Notes: a model not told the origin generated them from the sequence alone. DNA of 64,000 bases from Chitinophaga barathri (GCF_003807585.1 NZ_RMBX01000005.1:341040-405039), one strand, 5' to 3'; counted from the stretch's first letter, positions 22,103 through 31,380 are shown. A program made the numbers and translations.

Positions 22103-22939
22103 CTACTCTTGGAGGGTAAAGCGGATCGGCAGGTTGAACTGCACAGATACCTGGCGTCCGTTCTGTTTACCGGGTTTCCACTTCGGCATTTTTTTCACCA
22201 CGCGGATGGCTTCTTCTTCAAGACCGCCACCTTTGGGTGCGCCTACGGTTTTCACATCCTTGATCTGACCTTCTGAGTCAACCACAAAGGATACGAATAC
22301 TGTACCGGAGATGCCGTTTTCAGTTGCCAGATGCGGATAACGGATGTTATTGCTCAGGAACTTGTTGAGTGCATCGTCACCACCCGGGAAGGTAGGAGGC
22401 TGCTCCACGAAGGTGAAGATTTCCTCTTTCGGGGGCGGGGGCGGAGCATCTACTACGCCGGAACCTTTGGAATCGTTGATCAGACCCGGGTCGATACCGT
22501 TAGGATCGCCTTCCACCGTTTTGGTAGATACGGCTTTATCCTTGATCTCGTCGAGTTTCACCAGTTCTTCTTCGGCTTTTACTTCTTCATCTTTTTTGAT
22601 CACCGGCGGCGTGAACTGCACTGAAGGTTTCACGGGCGGCGGTGGTGCGGGCGGCGGCGGAGGCGGCGGCGGAGTTTTCGGATCATCCGGCAACTTCACG
22701 TCCTCCAGTTTAATATCCTCGATTACAGGCTTAGTGTTCTTGTCTGCGTCGCTGCCCTTCAGATTCAGATAAATCAGATAGCTACCGACGATCAACAAGG
22801 CCAATGCAGCTGTACCCAGAATGGAGTTCCGCACGCGCTGGTCGTACTTCTTGCGAAGTTCATAAGCGCCGTAGTTCTTGTTCCTGTCTTCAAACAGGAT
22901 GTCAAGAAAGTCGGACTTAAGGATTTTAGCTGAATCCAT
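22103..22939 (-). CDS. tonB: Energy transducer TonB
   Basis: A 278-residue TonB protein. One transmembrane helix lies near residues 37-58 (ILGTAALALLIVGSYLIYL), followed by a proline-rich periplasmic spacer (residues 88-107, mostly Pro and Ala) and a C-terminal TonB domain (FPGGDDALNKFLSNNIRYP, GTVFVSFVVDSEGQI, KMPKWKPGKQNGR). The FPGG start and KW.PG motif are typical of Bacteroidota. It transmits proton-motive energy to outer-membrane receptors. It is the last gene of the exbB-exbD-exbD-tonB operon. Confidence 0.93.
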   Translation of the reverse strand: MDSAKILKSDFLDILFEDRNKNYGAYELRKKYDQRVRNSILGTAALALLIVGSYLIYLNLKGSDADKNTKPVIEDIKLEDVKLPDDPKTPPPPPPPPAPPPPVKPSVQFTPPVIKKDEEVKAEEELVKLDEIKDKAVSTKTVEGDPNGIDPGLINDSKGSGVVDAPPPPPKEEIFTFVEQPPTFPGGDDALNKFLSNNIRYPHLATENGISGTVFVSFVVDSEGQIKDVKTVGAPKGGGLEEEAIRVVKKMPKWKPGKQNGRQVSVQFNLPIRFTLQE

Positions 22940-22987
22940 TGTTACATGTTTATTGATGGATGCAAAAAATTAGTTTTTCCATAAATC

Positions 22988-23575
22988 CTACTGAATGCCG
23001 TTGGAGGCTTCAGTGGATTTGATCCATTGCTTGTCCTGGTCGCTGATATCCACCGTTGCATAACGCTGGATACGGTTGATAGCCATTTCATCCAATAAAT
23101 CTACAAAGTTCTGATAAGTGGCGCCATCATCTGCCTTGATGATCACAACCACATCTTCGGGCTCTCCCTTAAAGTTACGCAGCCTGGCTACTTCATCGCG
23201 CTTCTTGATGATCACGTCGCGGATGCCGCCGGTATTGGCAAACGATGTTGCTTTAAAGAAGTCCGGGTTACTGGAGGCATTGGGGTCTTGAGCCAATCCC
23301 TCGTAGTAGTATACCTGGTTCTTTTTGCCAAGGAGGATCGTGAGAGCGGTACTTTCCTTCACTTTGTTCTGCTCTTCCTGCTTCTCAGTATCCTTGGGCA
23401 TGATCAGATCCATGGTCTTGGGCTTAGACATGGTGGTAGTCAACATGAAGAAGGTGATCAGGAGGAATCCCAGATCCACCATCGGAGTCATGTCTACACG
23501 GGTGGAAAGCTTTTTCGATTTCGTTCCACTATCGTGTTTACCACCGCCCTTACTACTGGTATCCATTTCAGCCAT
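22988..23575 (-). CDS. exbD: ExbD-type biopolymer transporter (second copy)
   Basis: A 195-residue ExbD/TolR protein with one transmembrane segment. The segment MTPMVDLGFLLITFFMLTT carries the conserved Asp expected in the proton path. The periplasmic part contains VVIIKADDGATYQNFVDLLDE, typical of the dimerisation domain. A Ser/Lys/Gly-rich N-terminus precedes the helix. It lies between the other exbD and tonB. Two different ExbD proteins in one operon suggest a heterodimeric stator partner, as seen in other Bacteroidota. Confidence 0.9.
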   Translation of the reverse strand: MAEMDTSSKGGGKHDSGTKSKKLSTRVDMTPMVDLGFLLITFFMLTTTMSKPKTMDLIMPKDTEKQEEQNKVKESTALTILLGKKNQVYYYEGLAQDPNASSNPDFFKATSFANTGGIRDVIIKKRDEVARLRNFKGEPEDVVVIIKADDGATYQNFVDLLDEMAINRIQRYATVDISDQDKQWIKSTEASNGIQ

Positions 23576-23628
23576 GGTAGCAAATTTTTTTTGGTCTGTT
23601 AATGTTGTTTACTGTTCGCCTGCAGCCA

Positions 23629-24276
23629 TTACTGGTGCTCGGCTTCAAATATTGCAGCTGCGGAACCCGCCGGTTTGGATTCCAGGTTGGTCACCAGGTT
23701 CAGCTTCTGGATCTTCTTCTCTTTGAAGGTATCCAGGATCCTTTTGATCACCGGGTAAGGCGTTTCGTTGTCAGCTTTGATGCAATATTTCAGCTTGTTG
23801 TTGTTTCCCTGGGCGGAACGGGCATATTCGATCCAGATGGCGAGCTCATTGTTGGTAGAGTCCATCGGGATACCCGTTTCAACTTTGGAATTCTTACGCT
23901 GGTCCGCTGACAGGTTCAGTACCTGTTTCAGGTTCTTAAAATCCGAGCCAACGCTGGAACCGATCGTAAAATTCCTGATTTCAGCAGGGCCGAGACCAAG
24001 TTTAAAGTTGGTATTCAGGTCCTCGATCAGTTGTTTTCTTTTGGGCTGACCGTCCATGCTGAAGAAAACCCTGCCATCCTTGTCTACCGTCAGCAAAATC
24101 ACGTCGGAATCCGGCAGTAATTGCGTGTTGATAGAGGACGGAGTAACCACAGCCACCGGCTCGTCCGGCTTAAACTTGGTCGCCAGCATGAAGAAGGTCA
24201 GCAGCAGGAAGGCCACATCACACATCGCAGTCATGTCGATGAGGGTGCTTTTCCTGGGCATTTTTACCTTTGGCAT
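23629..24276 (-). CDS. exbD: ExbD-type biopolymer transporter (first copy)
   Basis: A 215-residue ExbD/TolR protein. The helix near residues 14-33 (MTAMCDVAFLLLTFFMLAT) contains the conserved Asp. A longer periplasmic domain includes KYCIKADNETPYPVIKRIL, the counterpart of the KADD segment in the second copy. It is longer than its neighbour by an insertion around residues 85-130. It is co-transcribed with exbB, exbD and tonB. Confidence 0.9.
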   Translation of the reverse strand: MPKVKMPRKSTLIDMTAMCDVAFLLLTFFMLATKFKPDEPVAVVTPSSINTQLLPDSDVILLTVDKDGRVFFSMDGQPKRKQLIEDLNTNFKLGLGPAEIRNFTIGSSVGSDFKNLKQVLNLSADQRKNSKVETGIPMDSTNNELAIWIEYARSAQGNNNKLKYCIKADNETPYPVIKRILDTFKEKKIQKLNLVTNLESKPAGSAAAIFEAEHQ

Positions 24277-24348
24277 CTTACTCTCCTTTTATTTGGTTCA
24301 CTTAATTAGATTCAATTCTCCGCAGATTCCACACTATAATTTACGAAA

Positions 24349-25203
24349 TTATTTGTGGTTGGCAGCGAAAGACTGTGTCAAAGTAAAGCCAGATTCGTCA
24401 ATAGCGTAAGTGATGCTATCGATATTGGTAGTGAAGTAGTTGTACATAACGATCGCTACAGCGGAAGTACCGATACCTAAAGCGGTGTTAATCAACGCCT
24501 CAGAGATACCAAGTGCCAGCGCAGCAGAGTCAGGTGCACCGCTGGAAGACATCGCGGAGAACGCCTTGATCATCCCGAGTACTGTACCGAACAGGCCGAG
24601 CAGGGTAGCTACGGAAGCGATAGTGGACAGGAACACCAGGTTCTTTTCCATCATCGGCAGTTCCAGCGCAGTGGTTTCTTCGATCTCGTTTTTGATGGTC
24701 AGGATCTTCTGATCCGTGTCCAGCTCAACGTTGGAGATCATTTCTTTGTACTTTTTCAGACCTGCTTTCAGTACGTTACCTACAGAACCTTTCTGTTTGT
24801 CGCACTCAGCGAGAGCAGCGTCAACATTTTTGTTAGCCAGGTGATACTGTACTTTACGTACCAGCTCAGAACCACTGAATTTACCTTTGGCTTTTGCCAG
24901 GTACAGGAAACGCTCAATTACGAAAGTGAGGCAGATCAACAGGGTAGAGATCAGAATAGGCACGATTGCACCGCCTTTGTGTACAGTACCAAACCATTTG
25001 CCGATACCTGCTTCAACCGGGTGATTCTCAGGATTGCCGCCTTGGAAATTCGCAGCATTTCCTAATACGAAAGCATAAAAAACGTACCCGATGACAATAC
25101 AAATGGGCACAGCCAGGATCGCAAATAAGTTGGAAGACTTCTTGGCCTGATGAGAGGATGTTTTGGCAGCAGCTGCAGTCACAGTTGTTTTAGTCTCAGC
25201 CAT
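24349..25203 (-). CDS. exbB: MotA/TolQ/ExbB proton channel protein
   Basis: A 284-residue inner-membrane channel subunit that couples proton flow to TonB. Membrane helices lie near residues 27-49 and 82-101 and in the C-terminal pair (FLSTIASVATLLGLFGTVLGM; ALINTALGIGTSAVAIVMYNYF). The GLFGTVxGM and ALxTTxxG-like segments are family signatures. It is the first gene of the operon. A promoter with Bacteroidota-type boxes lies about 80 bp upstream. Confidence 0.93.
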   Translation of the reverse strand: MAETKTTVTAAAAKTSSHQAKKSSNLFAILAVPICIVIGYVFYAFVLGNAANFQGGNPENHPVEAGIGKWFGTVHKGGAIVPILISTLLICLTFVIERFLYLAKAKGKFSGSELVRKVQYHLANKNVDAALAECDKQKGSVGNVLKAGLKKYKEMISNVELDTDQKILTIKNEIEETTALELPMMEKNLVFLSTIASVATLLGLFGTVLGMIKAFSAMSSSGAPDSAALALGISEALINTALGIGTSAVAIVMYNYFTTNIDSITYAIDESGFTLTQSFAANHK

Positions 25204-25784
25204 GTTGATTGAATTTTAGTGTTAAAAATTAAACTGTTTGTTTGTTAGTAATTAAGATTTAGATCGCATTTTTTCTCAAACTCACAAAAATAACCAGCTT
25301 ATAATCAGTGATTCGCAAAGTTATAAGCCTTCCTCAAAAAAACAAGTGTCACCCAAGAAATTTAACCATGCACCTCAAAGCCCCGTCAACAGAGCGTTTC
25401 CACCTTTCACATTTATTGAGCAAACACTTAAATAAGTAAAACAAATAATATAACTAGTTCTGTCCTCTTCCAACCAGGCCCTCACTGTTAAGGGAATCGA
25501 TTGATATTTTTTCAAAGTTGGACGCACAATTTAAGAAAATTTTCAAATGTTCCAACAAAAATTTAATTCATTGCTTAAACGCGGGCTACCTTCACTAGCG
25601 TGGAGTTTCGGTCGTTGGCATGGCAATTAGTGTTCTCACATCCGTTCCCGGCAATTTACAGCTTTTTCTTTCCGTTCCTACCCCTCTTTTGCACATTTAT
25701 GGATTTTTATCTGTTAATTTAACACTTATCCCTTTCTTTGTTTACAATAATTCCTTTACAAATCAATAAAACCACCAACAACCA
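25204..25784. other. Divergent intergenic region
   Basis: These 581 bp separate exbB (minus) from the metalloprotease gene (plus). They contain the exbB promoter at 25285-25319. No reading frame, RNA or strong hairpin is evident in the remainder, and I could not place a confident promoter for the plus-strand gene. Confidence 0.5.
25285..25319 (-). promoter_or_regulatory. Bacteroidota-type promoter of the exbB operon
   Basis: On the minus strand a TTTG box (complement of 25316-25319) lies 23 bp before TATTTTTG (complement of 25285-25292), which fits the TTTG / TAnnTTTG consensus of this phylum. The start codon of exbB is about 80 bp downstream. Confidence 0.5.
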
Positions 25785-28346
25785 ATGTATTTACCGAGCA
25801 AATTAACGGCTGCGGTCGCAGGCCTTATCTGCGCCGCATGCACGTTCACCCCCTATACCGCCGGGGCACAGAGAAAGAAAAAAGACGACAAATCTAAACC
25901 CGCCGCCACAGCTCCTGCCAAAGACTCTACCAAACCCGCCGGACCTCCCGCGGGCGGACCACCCAAACCCGCTCCCAAAAAGTTCACGGAGTTCATCACT
26001 CCCAAAGCGAAAGCGGACTCCGGTATGTTCAACATCTACAAACAGGACGATAAGTTCTTCGTAGAGATCCCGGACAAACTGATCGGAAGGGACATCCTCG
26101 TGGTAAACCGTATGTCCAAAGCTGCCGCAGGCATGCGCGTGGGAATGTTCGGCTTCGGTGGCGACCAGATCAACGAAAACGTGATCCGCTTCGAAAAAGG
26201 ACCCAACAACCGCGTCTTCCTGAAGAACATCTCCTTTGCCGAGCGTTCTAAAGACTCCACCCAGCCCATGTACATTTCCGTACTGAACTCCAACATCCAG
26301 CCCATCGTTGCTTCTTTCGACGTGAAAGCCTTCTCCAAAGACAACAACGGCTCCGTTCTGGACTTCACCGACTATATCAGCGGCGATAACGATATCCTGT
26401 TCTTCGACAGCGGCCTGAAAGGTATGCTCAAACTGGGCCCTCCCCAGGCGGACAAATCCTATATCCAGGACGTACGCTCCTACCCGGGCAACGTGGAGAT
26501 ACAGACCGTTAAAACTTACTCAAAATCCGGCTCCTCTCCCATGCCCGGCATGCCCCCCACCGGCGGCGGATTTGCTACCCTCGAGCTGAACAGCTCCCTG
26601 GTACTGCTGCCTGAAGTGCCCATGCAGCCGCGCTACTTCGACCCCCGCGTTGGTTTCTTCGCAACCAGCCTTACAGACTTCGATGCGGACCCCCAGGGCG
26701 TAAAACGCCTCACCATGGTGACCCGCTGGCGCCTTGAGCCCAAGGCCGAAGACGTGGAGAAATGGAAAAAAGGAGAACTCGTGGAACCTAAAAAACCCAT
26801 CGTATTTTATATTGATCCCGCTACCCCCGCCAAATGGCGTAAATACCTCATCCAGGGTGTGAACGACTGGCAGGGCGCTTTCGAGCAGGCCGGTTTCAAA
26901 AACGCCATCTACGCTAAAATGGCGCCTACCAAACAGGAAGACTCCACCTGGAGCCTTGAGGACGCCCGTTACTCCGCTATCGTATACAAACCTTCCGATG
27001 TGCCCAACGCCTCCGGCCCGCACGTACACGATCCCCGCTCCGGCGAGATCCTGGAAAGCCACATCAACTGGTATCACAACGTAATGCGCCTCCTGCGCAA
27101 CTGGTACTTCATCCAGGCCGCGCCAAACGATGAGCGCGCCCGTAAAATGACCTTCGACGATGAGCTGATGGGCGAACTGATCCGCTTCGTATCTTCCCAT
27201 GAAGTGGGCCACACCCTCGGCCTGCGCCACAACTTCGGCTCCAGCTCCGCGTACCCGGTTGAAAAACTGCGCGACAAGAACTGGATCAAAGAAAACGGCC
27301 ACGCGGCTTCCATCATGGACTACGCCCGTTTTAACTATATCGCGCAGCCCGGAGACGGCATCACCGGCGCAGACCTTTACCCCCGCATCAATCATTACGA
27401 CAAATGGGCGATCGAATGGGGTTATAAAGCCATCCCCGGCACCGATGAAAATTCCGAAAAGAGCACCCTCAACAAATGGGTGATCGCCAAAATGCAGGAT
27501 AAAAAGTACTGGTTCGGCACCGAATCAAACCCTGACGATCCCCGCAGCCAGAACGAAGACCTTGGCGACGACGCCATGAAAGCCAGCGGTTACGGTATCA
27601 AAAACCTCCAGCGCATCATGCCTAACCTCATGGCCTGGACCCGTACCGAAAATGAAGGTTATGCCACCCTGGGCGAGCTGTACGGCGAAGTACTGGGCCA
27701 GTATACCCGCTACATGGGCCACGTGGCCAAAAACGTGGGCGGTATCTACGAAACACCGAAAACGGTTGAGCAAAACGGCGCCATTTATGAAATCGTGCCG
27801 AAAGCCAAACAGAAAGAAGCGGTAAGTTTCCTCCAGGCACAACTGTTCACCACCCCTACCTGGCTGATCAACAAAGACATCCTGACCAGGATCAAGGCGG
27901 ACGCGCCCACCCTCATCCTGGGCCGCCAGGAAGCCGTACTCGGCCGCCTGCTGAGCGCAGCCACGCTGAACAAACTGCTGAACGCCGAAGCCATGGAGTC
28001 CGACTCCTACAAAGCAGCGGATTATATGAACGATCTGAGGAAAGGCGTATTCTCCGAGCTGGCTACCCGCAAACCGATCGACATTTACAGAAGGAACCTG
28101 CAGAAAGCTTACGTGAAAAGCCTGACCGGGCTGCTCAGTATGCCGGACCTGAGCGGCATGTCCCTTGCTTTTGCCGTTACGGTCCCCAATCCTACCCGGA
28201 CGGACGTAACGAGCCTTGCCCGCGCACAGCTCGCAGCCATCCGCACCGAAGCACGCAGCGCAGCCGCGGGCGCACCGGACGCTATGAGCCGCTACCACCT
28301 GCAGGACCTGGCAGACCGTATCACCACGGCGCTGGATCCTAAATAA
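25785..28346 (+). CDS. Exported zinc-dependent metalloprotease (DUF5117/DUF4953-like)
   Basis: An 853-residue secreted protein. A signal peptide ends near residue 29 (AGAQ), followed by a Pro/Ala/Lys-rich linker. The catalytic motif HEVGHTLGLRHNFG starts at His472 and has the metzincin form HExxHxxGxxH. Flanking segments such as HVHDPRSGEILESHINWYHN and HAASIMDYARFNY fit the large zinc-dependent metalloproteases with DUF5117/DUF5118/DUF4953 domains common in Bacteroidota. The substrate is unknown. It stands alone, with a strong terminator behind it. Confidence 0.87.
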   Translation: MYLPSKLTAAVAGLICAACTFTPYTAGAQRKKKDDKSKPAATAPAKDSTKPAGPPAGGPPKPAPKKFTEFITPKAKADSGMFNIYKQDDKFFVEIPDKLIGRDILVVNRMSKAAAGMRVGMFGFGGDQINENVIRFEKGPNNRVFLKNISFAERSKDSTQPMYISVLNSNIQPIVASFDVKAFSKDNNGSVLDFTDYISGDNDILFFDSGLKGMLKLGPPQADKSYIQDVRSYPGNVEIQTVKTYSKSGSSPMPGMPPTGGGFATLELNSSLVLLPEVPMQPRYFDPRVGFFATSLTDFDADPQGVKRLTMVTRWRLEPKAEDVEKWKKGELVEPKKPIVFYIDPATPAKWRKYLIQGVNDWQGAFEQAGFKNAIYAKMAPTKQEDSTWSLEDARYSAIVYKPSDVPNASGPHVHDPRSGEILESHINWYHNVMRLLRNWYFIQAAPNDERARKMTFDDELMGELIRFVSSHEVGHTLGLRHNFGSSSAYPVEKLRDKNWIKENGHAASIMDYARFNYIAQPGDGITGADLYPRINHYDKWAIEWGYKAIPGTDENSEKSTLNKWVIAKMQDKKYWFGTESNPDDPRSQNEDLGDDAMKASGYGIKNLQRIMPNLMAWTRTENEGYATLGELYGEVLGQYTRYMGHVAKNVGGIYETPKTVEQNGAIYEIVPKAKQKEAVSFLQAQLFTTPTWLINKDILTRIKADAPTLILGRQEAVLGRLLSAATLNKLLNAEAMESDSYKAADYMNDLRKGVFSELATRKPIDIYRRNLQKAYVKSLTGLLSMPDLSGMSLAFAVTVPNPTRTDVTSLARAQLAAIRTEARSAAAGAPDAMSRYHLQDLADRITTALDPK

Positions 28347-28371
28347 GGAACGCATTTACACTGTATAAAAC

Positions 28372-28408
28372 AAAACCGCCCCCGCAGCAATGCCGGGGCG
28401 GTTTTTTA
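28372..28408 (+). terminator. Intrinsic terminator of the metalloprotease gene
   Basis: A GC-rich stem (aaccgcccc from 28374 with ggggcggtt to 28402) is followed by a run of T residues about 25 bp after the stop codon. Confidence 0.8.
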
Positions 28409-28414
28409 ATAAGA

Positions 28415-28446
28415 AAGGCCCGCCCGGGATCGGGCGGGCCTGTTAT
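28415..28446 (-). terminator. GC-rich hairpin, likely terminator of the HPP gene
   Basis: The arms aggcccgcccg (from 28416) and cgggcgggcct (to 28441) form an 11-bp stem. On the minus strand it is followed by a moderately T-rich tail, so it may end transcription of the HPP-family gene. Confidence 0.55.
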
Positions 28447-28512
28447 TTACCCTATACTAATAAAAGTACAGTGTAAAAATACCGGCTTGTTATGCATTGT
28501 ATCTGCGCACTG

Positions 28513-29076
28513 TCACCACCATTTCCCGTTTGCGGGATAATTGCGGTTCCCGGGGATGTTGTTCACGATAAAAGCCACCAGTATCAGCAGGAACACACCG
28601 GTAGCCACCGGGCTCAGCACATACAGGTACCCCAGCGCCCTGATCTTCTGGCTGCCGGCTACGGCCAGCAAAGCGGTGGCCCCGCCGGGCGGGTGTACGG
28701 TCTTTGTCATCTGCATGACAACTATAGAACAGGCTACGGCCAGCGCCCCGGCCAGCCACTCCCAGTCCGGGTTCGGGATGAGCATACACATGGTAACCCC
28801 TGTAATCGCGCTCAGCACATGCCCGCCGATCACATTGCGGGGCTGCGCCAGCGGGCTTTGGGTATGGCCGTAAATGAGCACGGCGGACGCCCCGAAAGAG
28901 CCCAGCACAAAGAGGTTGTCCCTCGCGGGCAGGTAAAAATGGTTCAGCGATCCTATCAGGCCTACGCCCAGTAAGGCCCCGAGAAAAGACCAGGCCATAT
29001 CTTTCTTGTCTACCAATGTTTCGCGGTATATTACATAACGCGCTATCCTGTAAGTCCGTTTAATGCGATGCTTCAT
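28513..29076 (-). CDS. HPP-family integral membrane protein
   Basis: A 187-residue protein with about four transmembrane helices. It contains the name-giving HPP motif in MTKTVHPPGGATALLAV, and a second signature LIYGHTQSPLAQPRNVIGGH, both typical of the family. Some members have been linked to nitrite transport in plastids, but the bacterial function is not established. I use the ATG of MKHRIKR (29074-29076) since the longer frame begins with TTG. It is transcribed divergently from the LacI-type regulator. Confidence 0.85.
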   Translation of the reverse strand: MKHRIKRTYRIARYVIYRETLVDKKDMAWSFLGALLGVGLIGSLNHFYLPARDNLFVLGSFGASAVLIYGHTQSPLAQPRNVIGGHVLSAITGVTMCMLIPNPDWEWLAGALAVACSIVVMQMTKTVHPPGGATALLAVAGSQKIRALGYLYVLSPVATGVFLLILVAFIVNNIPGNRNYPANGKWW

Positions 29077-29140
29077 GGGATGCAAAAATACACCTATCAA
29101 TAAATTTTCTTAATATCGCCCTAAATCTACATGCCTCAAC

Positions 29141-30172
29141 GTGAAAGAACGTCAAAACACCAATAAGATAACGATCTACGACATAGCACAGGCATTGGGG
29201 CTCAGCGCATCCACCGTCAGCCGCGCATTGCAGAATAACCCGCTGATCAACGAGGAAACCCGTTTAAAGGTGCAGGACACTGCCGCCGAAATGGGCTATG
29301 TACCCAACTGGATCGCTTCCAGCCTCCGTAAAAAACGTTCCAACATCCTGGGTCTCATCGTGCCCAGAACGAGCATGTACTTTCAAAGCACCGCCATCAG
29401 CGGTATCCAGCACGAAGCCCATAAATACGGCTTCAGCATCGTGATCGGCCAGTCGGACGAAACGGTGGCCATGGAAAAAGAACTGGTGCACACCTTCTTT
29501 TCCCTCAGGGTGGACGGCCTGCTGGCCGTAGCCTCCATGTTCACGACCAACTTCGATCATTTTTCGCCATTTATCCGCAACAACATCCCGCTGGTATTTT
29601 ACGACCGCGTGCCTATCGACTTCCCGGGGTATTCCATCACAGGAGACGATTTTAAAGGCGGATTCCTGGCCACCGAGCACCTCATCAAACAAGGCTGCAA
29701 ACGTATCGCGCATTTCTCCGGCCAGCTTACCTGCAATCTTTACCAGCAACGCCTGGCAGGTTACAAAGCGGCATTAGCCAAATACAAGATCCCCTACGAC
29801 GATTCCCTGATCTACGTTCACAACCTCACCCTGGACGCCGGCGCCGAAGCCGCGCGCCAGATCTTTGCATTGGACAAGCTGCCTGACGGGCTCTTTGCCG
29901 CAAACGACAGTTCCGCCGTCGCTTTTATCCAGGAAGCACGCCGCAAAGGTATCAAAGTACCCGAACAGGTAAAGGTGGTAGGTTATTCCAACGACCTGTC
30001 CAGCCGTATTATCAGCCCCTCGCTCACCACCATCGAACAGAGCGGTTACCGGATGGGCGAAAAAGCGGTAGAAACAATGGTGCAGCTGATTAACAAAGAA
30101 GATAAGATCAAGATCACCCGGAATTACGTATTTGAAGTAGAGCTTATTCCAAGGGAATCATCTCTGCTGTAG
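29141..30172 (+). CDS. LacI-family transcriptional regulator
   Basis: A 343-residue repressor-type protein. The N-terminal HTH reads ITIYDIAQALGLSASTVSR with the hinge region VPNWIASSLRKKRSN. A periplasmic-binding-protein-like sensor domain follows (LGLIVPRTSMYF, GDDFKGGFLATEHLI, DGLFAANDSSAVAFI). It would bind a sugar-type effector in the cytoplasm and regulate a carbohydrate gene. Its target is not clear; the fucosidase/mannosidase pair 1.3 kb downstream on the other strand is one candidate. The start is GTG at 29141. Confidence 0.9.
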   Translation: MKERQNTNKITIYDIAQALGLSASTVSRALQNNPLINEETRLKVQDTAAEMGYVPNWIASSLRKKRSNILGLIVPRTSMYFQSTAISGIQHEAHKYGFSIVIGQSDETVAMEKELVHTFFSLRVDGLLAVASMFTTNFDHFSPFIRNNIPLVFYDRVPIDFPGYSITGDDFKGGFLATEHLIKQGCKRIAHFSGQLTCNLYQQRLAGYKAALAKYKIPYDDSLIYVHNLTLDAGAEAARQIFALDKLPDGLFAANDSSAVAFIQEARRKGIKVPEQVKVVGYSNDLSSRIISPSLTTIEQSGYRMGEKAVETMVQLINKEDKIKITRNYVFEVELIPRESSLL

Positions 30173-30199
30173 TTCTTATTTAAAACCTACAACAACTTT

Positions 30200-31018
30200 A
30201 TGAAAAAACTTATCCGCACCATCATCCCGGTACTGGTCATCCTGTGCCTGGTTTCCTGCAGCCGGGACATCTACGTTCCCAACCAGGTGAACGCCCCGCT
30301 GCTGAAGGAAAAAAACGAATTCAAAGCCAATCTTTCCCTTTCCAACTGGCAGGCCGCCTACGCCATTACCGACAACATCGGCATAATGGTGAATGGCCAG
30401 TATGTGAACCGCGCCATCTTTTTTGACAGCGACGGCGACAACAACGATGACGATCTGTTCGTGGACAGGAACACCCGCGGCGGCATCATCGAAGGCGGTA
30501 TCGGGTTCTTTAAACCGGTAGACACTAAAAAACGCGCGGTATTTGACGTATACGCCGGTTACGGCAACGGCTCTTTCAAAACGCTGGACGGCAACTATAC
30601 CTCCGCCCCCGACGGTACCCCCAGGGACGGTTATACCCTGCGCACACAGTTCAACAAGTTTTTTGTCCAGCCCGCCTTCGGCCTGAGCCATAAAGTAGTG
30701 GAGGCTTCCTTCGCCACCCGTTTTTCCCTGGTAAAGTTCTACGGGCAGTCCATGGGCGCAAACGTATTTGAAAATGACGAAAACCGCCGGATGAACTTCC
30801 AGCGCCTCAGCGACAAACTGACTCCCTTCTTTGAACCGGCCTTTACCGTAAAAGTGGGTTACCGCTACGTGAAATGGTTCGGCCAACTGATGTTCTCCGT
30901 GCCCATGAACGACGAAACCTACAGCGGGTATGAAGTGAACGAATATTTCCAGCCGGTGTCCGTCACCATGGGCGTATCGCTCAATTTCGGGCAGTGGGTG
31001 AAAGATGCGGGGAAATAA
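30200..31018 (+). CDS. Hypothetical outer-membrane lipoprotein
   Basis: A 272-residue protein with a lipoprotein signal (lipobox LVSC, Cys at residue 20). The mature part alternates hydrophobic and polar residues and ends LNFGQWVKDAGK. Several segments (GGIIEGGIGFFKPV, FDVYAGYGNGSF, FTVKVGYRYVKWFGQLMFSV) look like transmembrane beta strands, so it may be a small lipid-anchored barrel. No known function. It starts 27 bp after the LacI gene and may share its transcript. Confidence 0.75.
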   Translation: MKKLIRTIIPVLVILCLVSCSRDIYVPNQVNAPLLKEKNEFKANLSLSNWQAAYAITDNIGIMVNGQYVNRAIFFDSDGDNNDDDLFVDRNTRGGIIEGGIGFFKPVDTKKRAVFDVYAGYGNGSFKTLDGNYTSAPDGTPRDGYTLRTQFNKFFVQPAFGLSHKVVEASFATRFSLVKFYGQSMGANVFENDENRRMNFQRLSDKLTPFFEPAFTVKVGYRYVKWFGQLMFSVPMNDETYSGYEVNEYFQPVSVTMGVSLNFGQWVKDAGK

Positions 31019-31038
31019 CCAGGCATTCCAATATCTTT

Positions 31039-31066
31039 AAAGGCGCTTTAACCGGCGCCTTTTTTA
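31039..31066 (+). terminator. Intrinsic terminator
   Basis: Arms aaaggcgc (31039-31046) and gcgccttt (31055-31062) are followed by further T residues, 20 bp after the lipoprotein stop. Confidence 0.75.
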
Positions 31067-31071
31067 TTTCA

Positions 31072-31269
31072 ATGGAGACGATCTGGAATATTATCATTGA
31101 AACCGTTCTGCTGATCCTGTTTCATTATCCAGGGGCAGCTATCCGCTGGGTATTCCTGCTTGGCAGAAAACCTTTCAGGCAACTGCTCAAAGACGACGGT
31201 TATCTCAACGGGAGCATAGGAATAGTAGTCGTCAGCTTTGCTGTATGGCTCACAACAAAGGCTTTATAA
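31072..31269 (+). CDS. Small hypothetical membrane protein
   Basis: A 65-residue protein starting METIWNIIIETVLLILFHYP. Two hydrophobic segments (about residues 3-26 and 48-61, SIGIVVVSFAVWL) flank a short basic loop (LLGRKPFRQLL). The start codon follows the preceding terminator closely, so a weak or read-through promoter would be needed. Family unknown. Confidence 0.5.
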   Translation: METIWNIIIETVLLILFHYPGAAIRWVFLLGRKPFRQLLKDDGYLNGSIGIVVVSFAVWLTTKAL

Positions 31270-31279
31270 GCGCCAAACC

Positions 31280-31380
31280 TTCGGTGACCGTTCGGTGATC
31301 CTTCGGTCATCCTTCGGTTAAACACCCTCAAACCCGTACCACGACCGAACACCACCGAAGGATCACCGAAGGATGTCAGC
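31280..31380. repeat. 11-bp-period array with long inverted repeat
   Basis: The hexamer ttcggt occurs at 31280, 31291, 31302 and 31313, an exact 11-bp period. Its complement accgaa occurs at 31344, 31354 and 31365. A perfect 17-bp inverted repeat links 31291-31307 with 31354-31370 across a 46-bp loop. It lies between two genes and just before the fucosidase terminator. Confidence 0.7.

Noticed and set aside
22620..22680. GC-rich ggc repeats resembling a microsatellite
   Set aside because: They encode the proline-rich spacer of TonB and are in frame.
26520..27395. Long antisense frame opposite the metalloprotease gene
   Set aside because: GC-rich coding DNA with few stop codons on the opposite strand produces such frames; the metalloprotease has full motif support, and the antisense product shows no domain.
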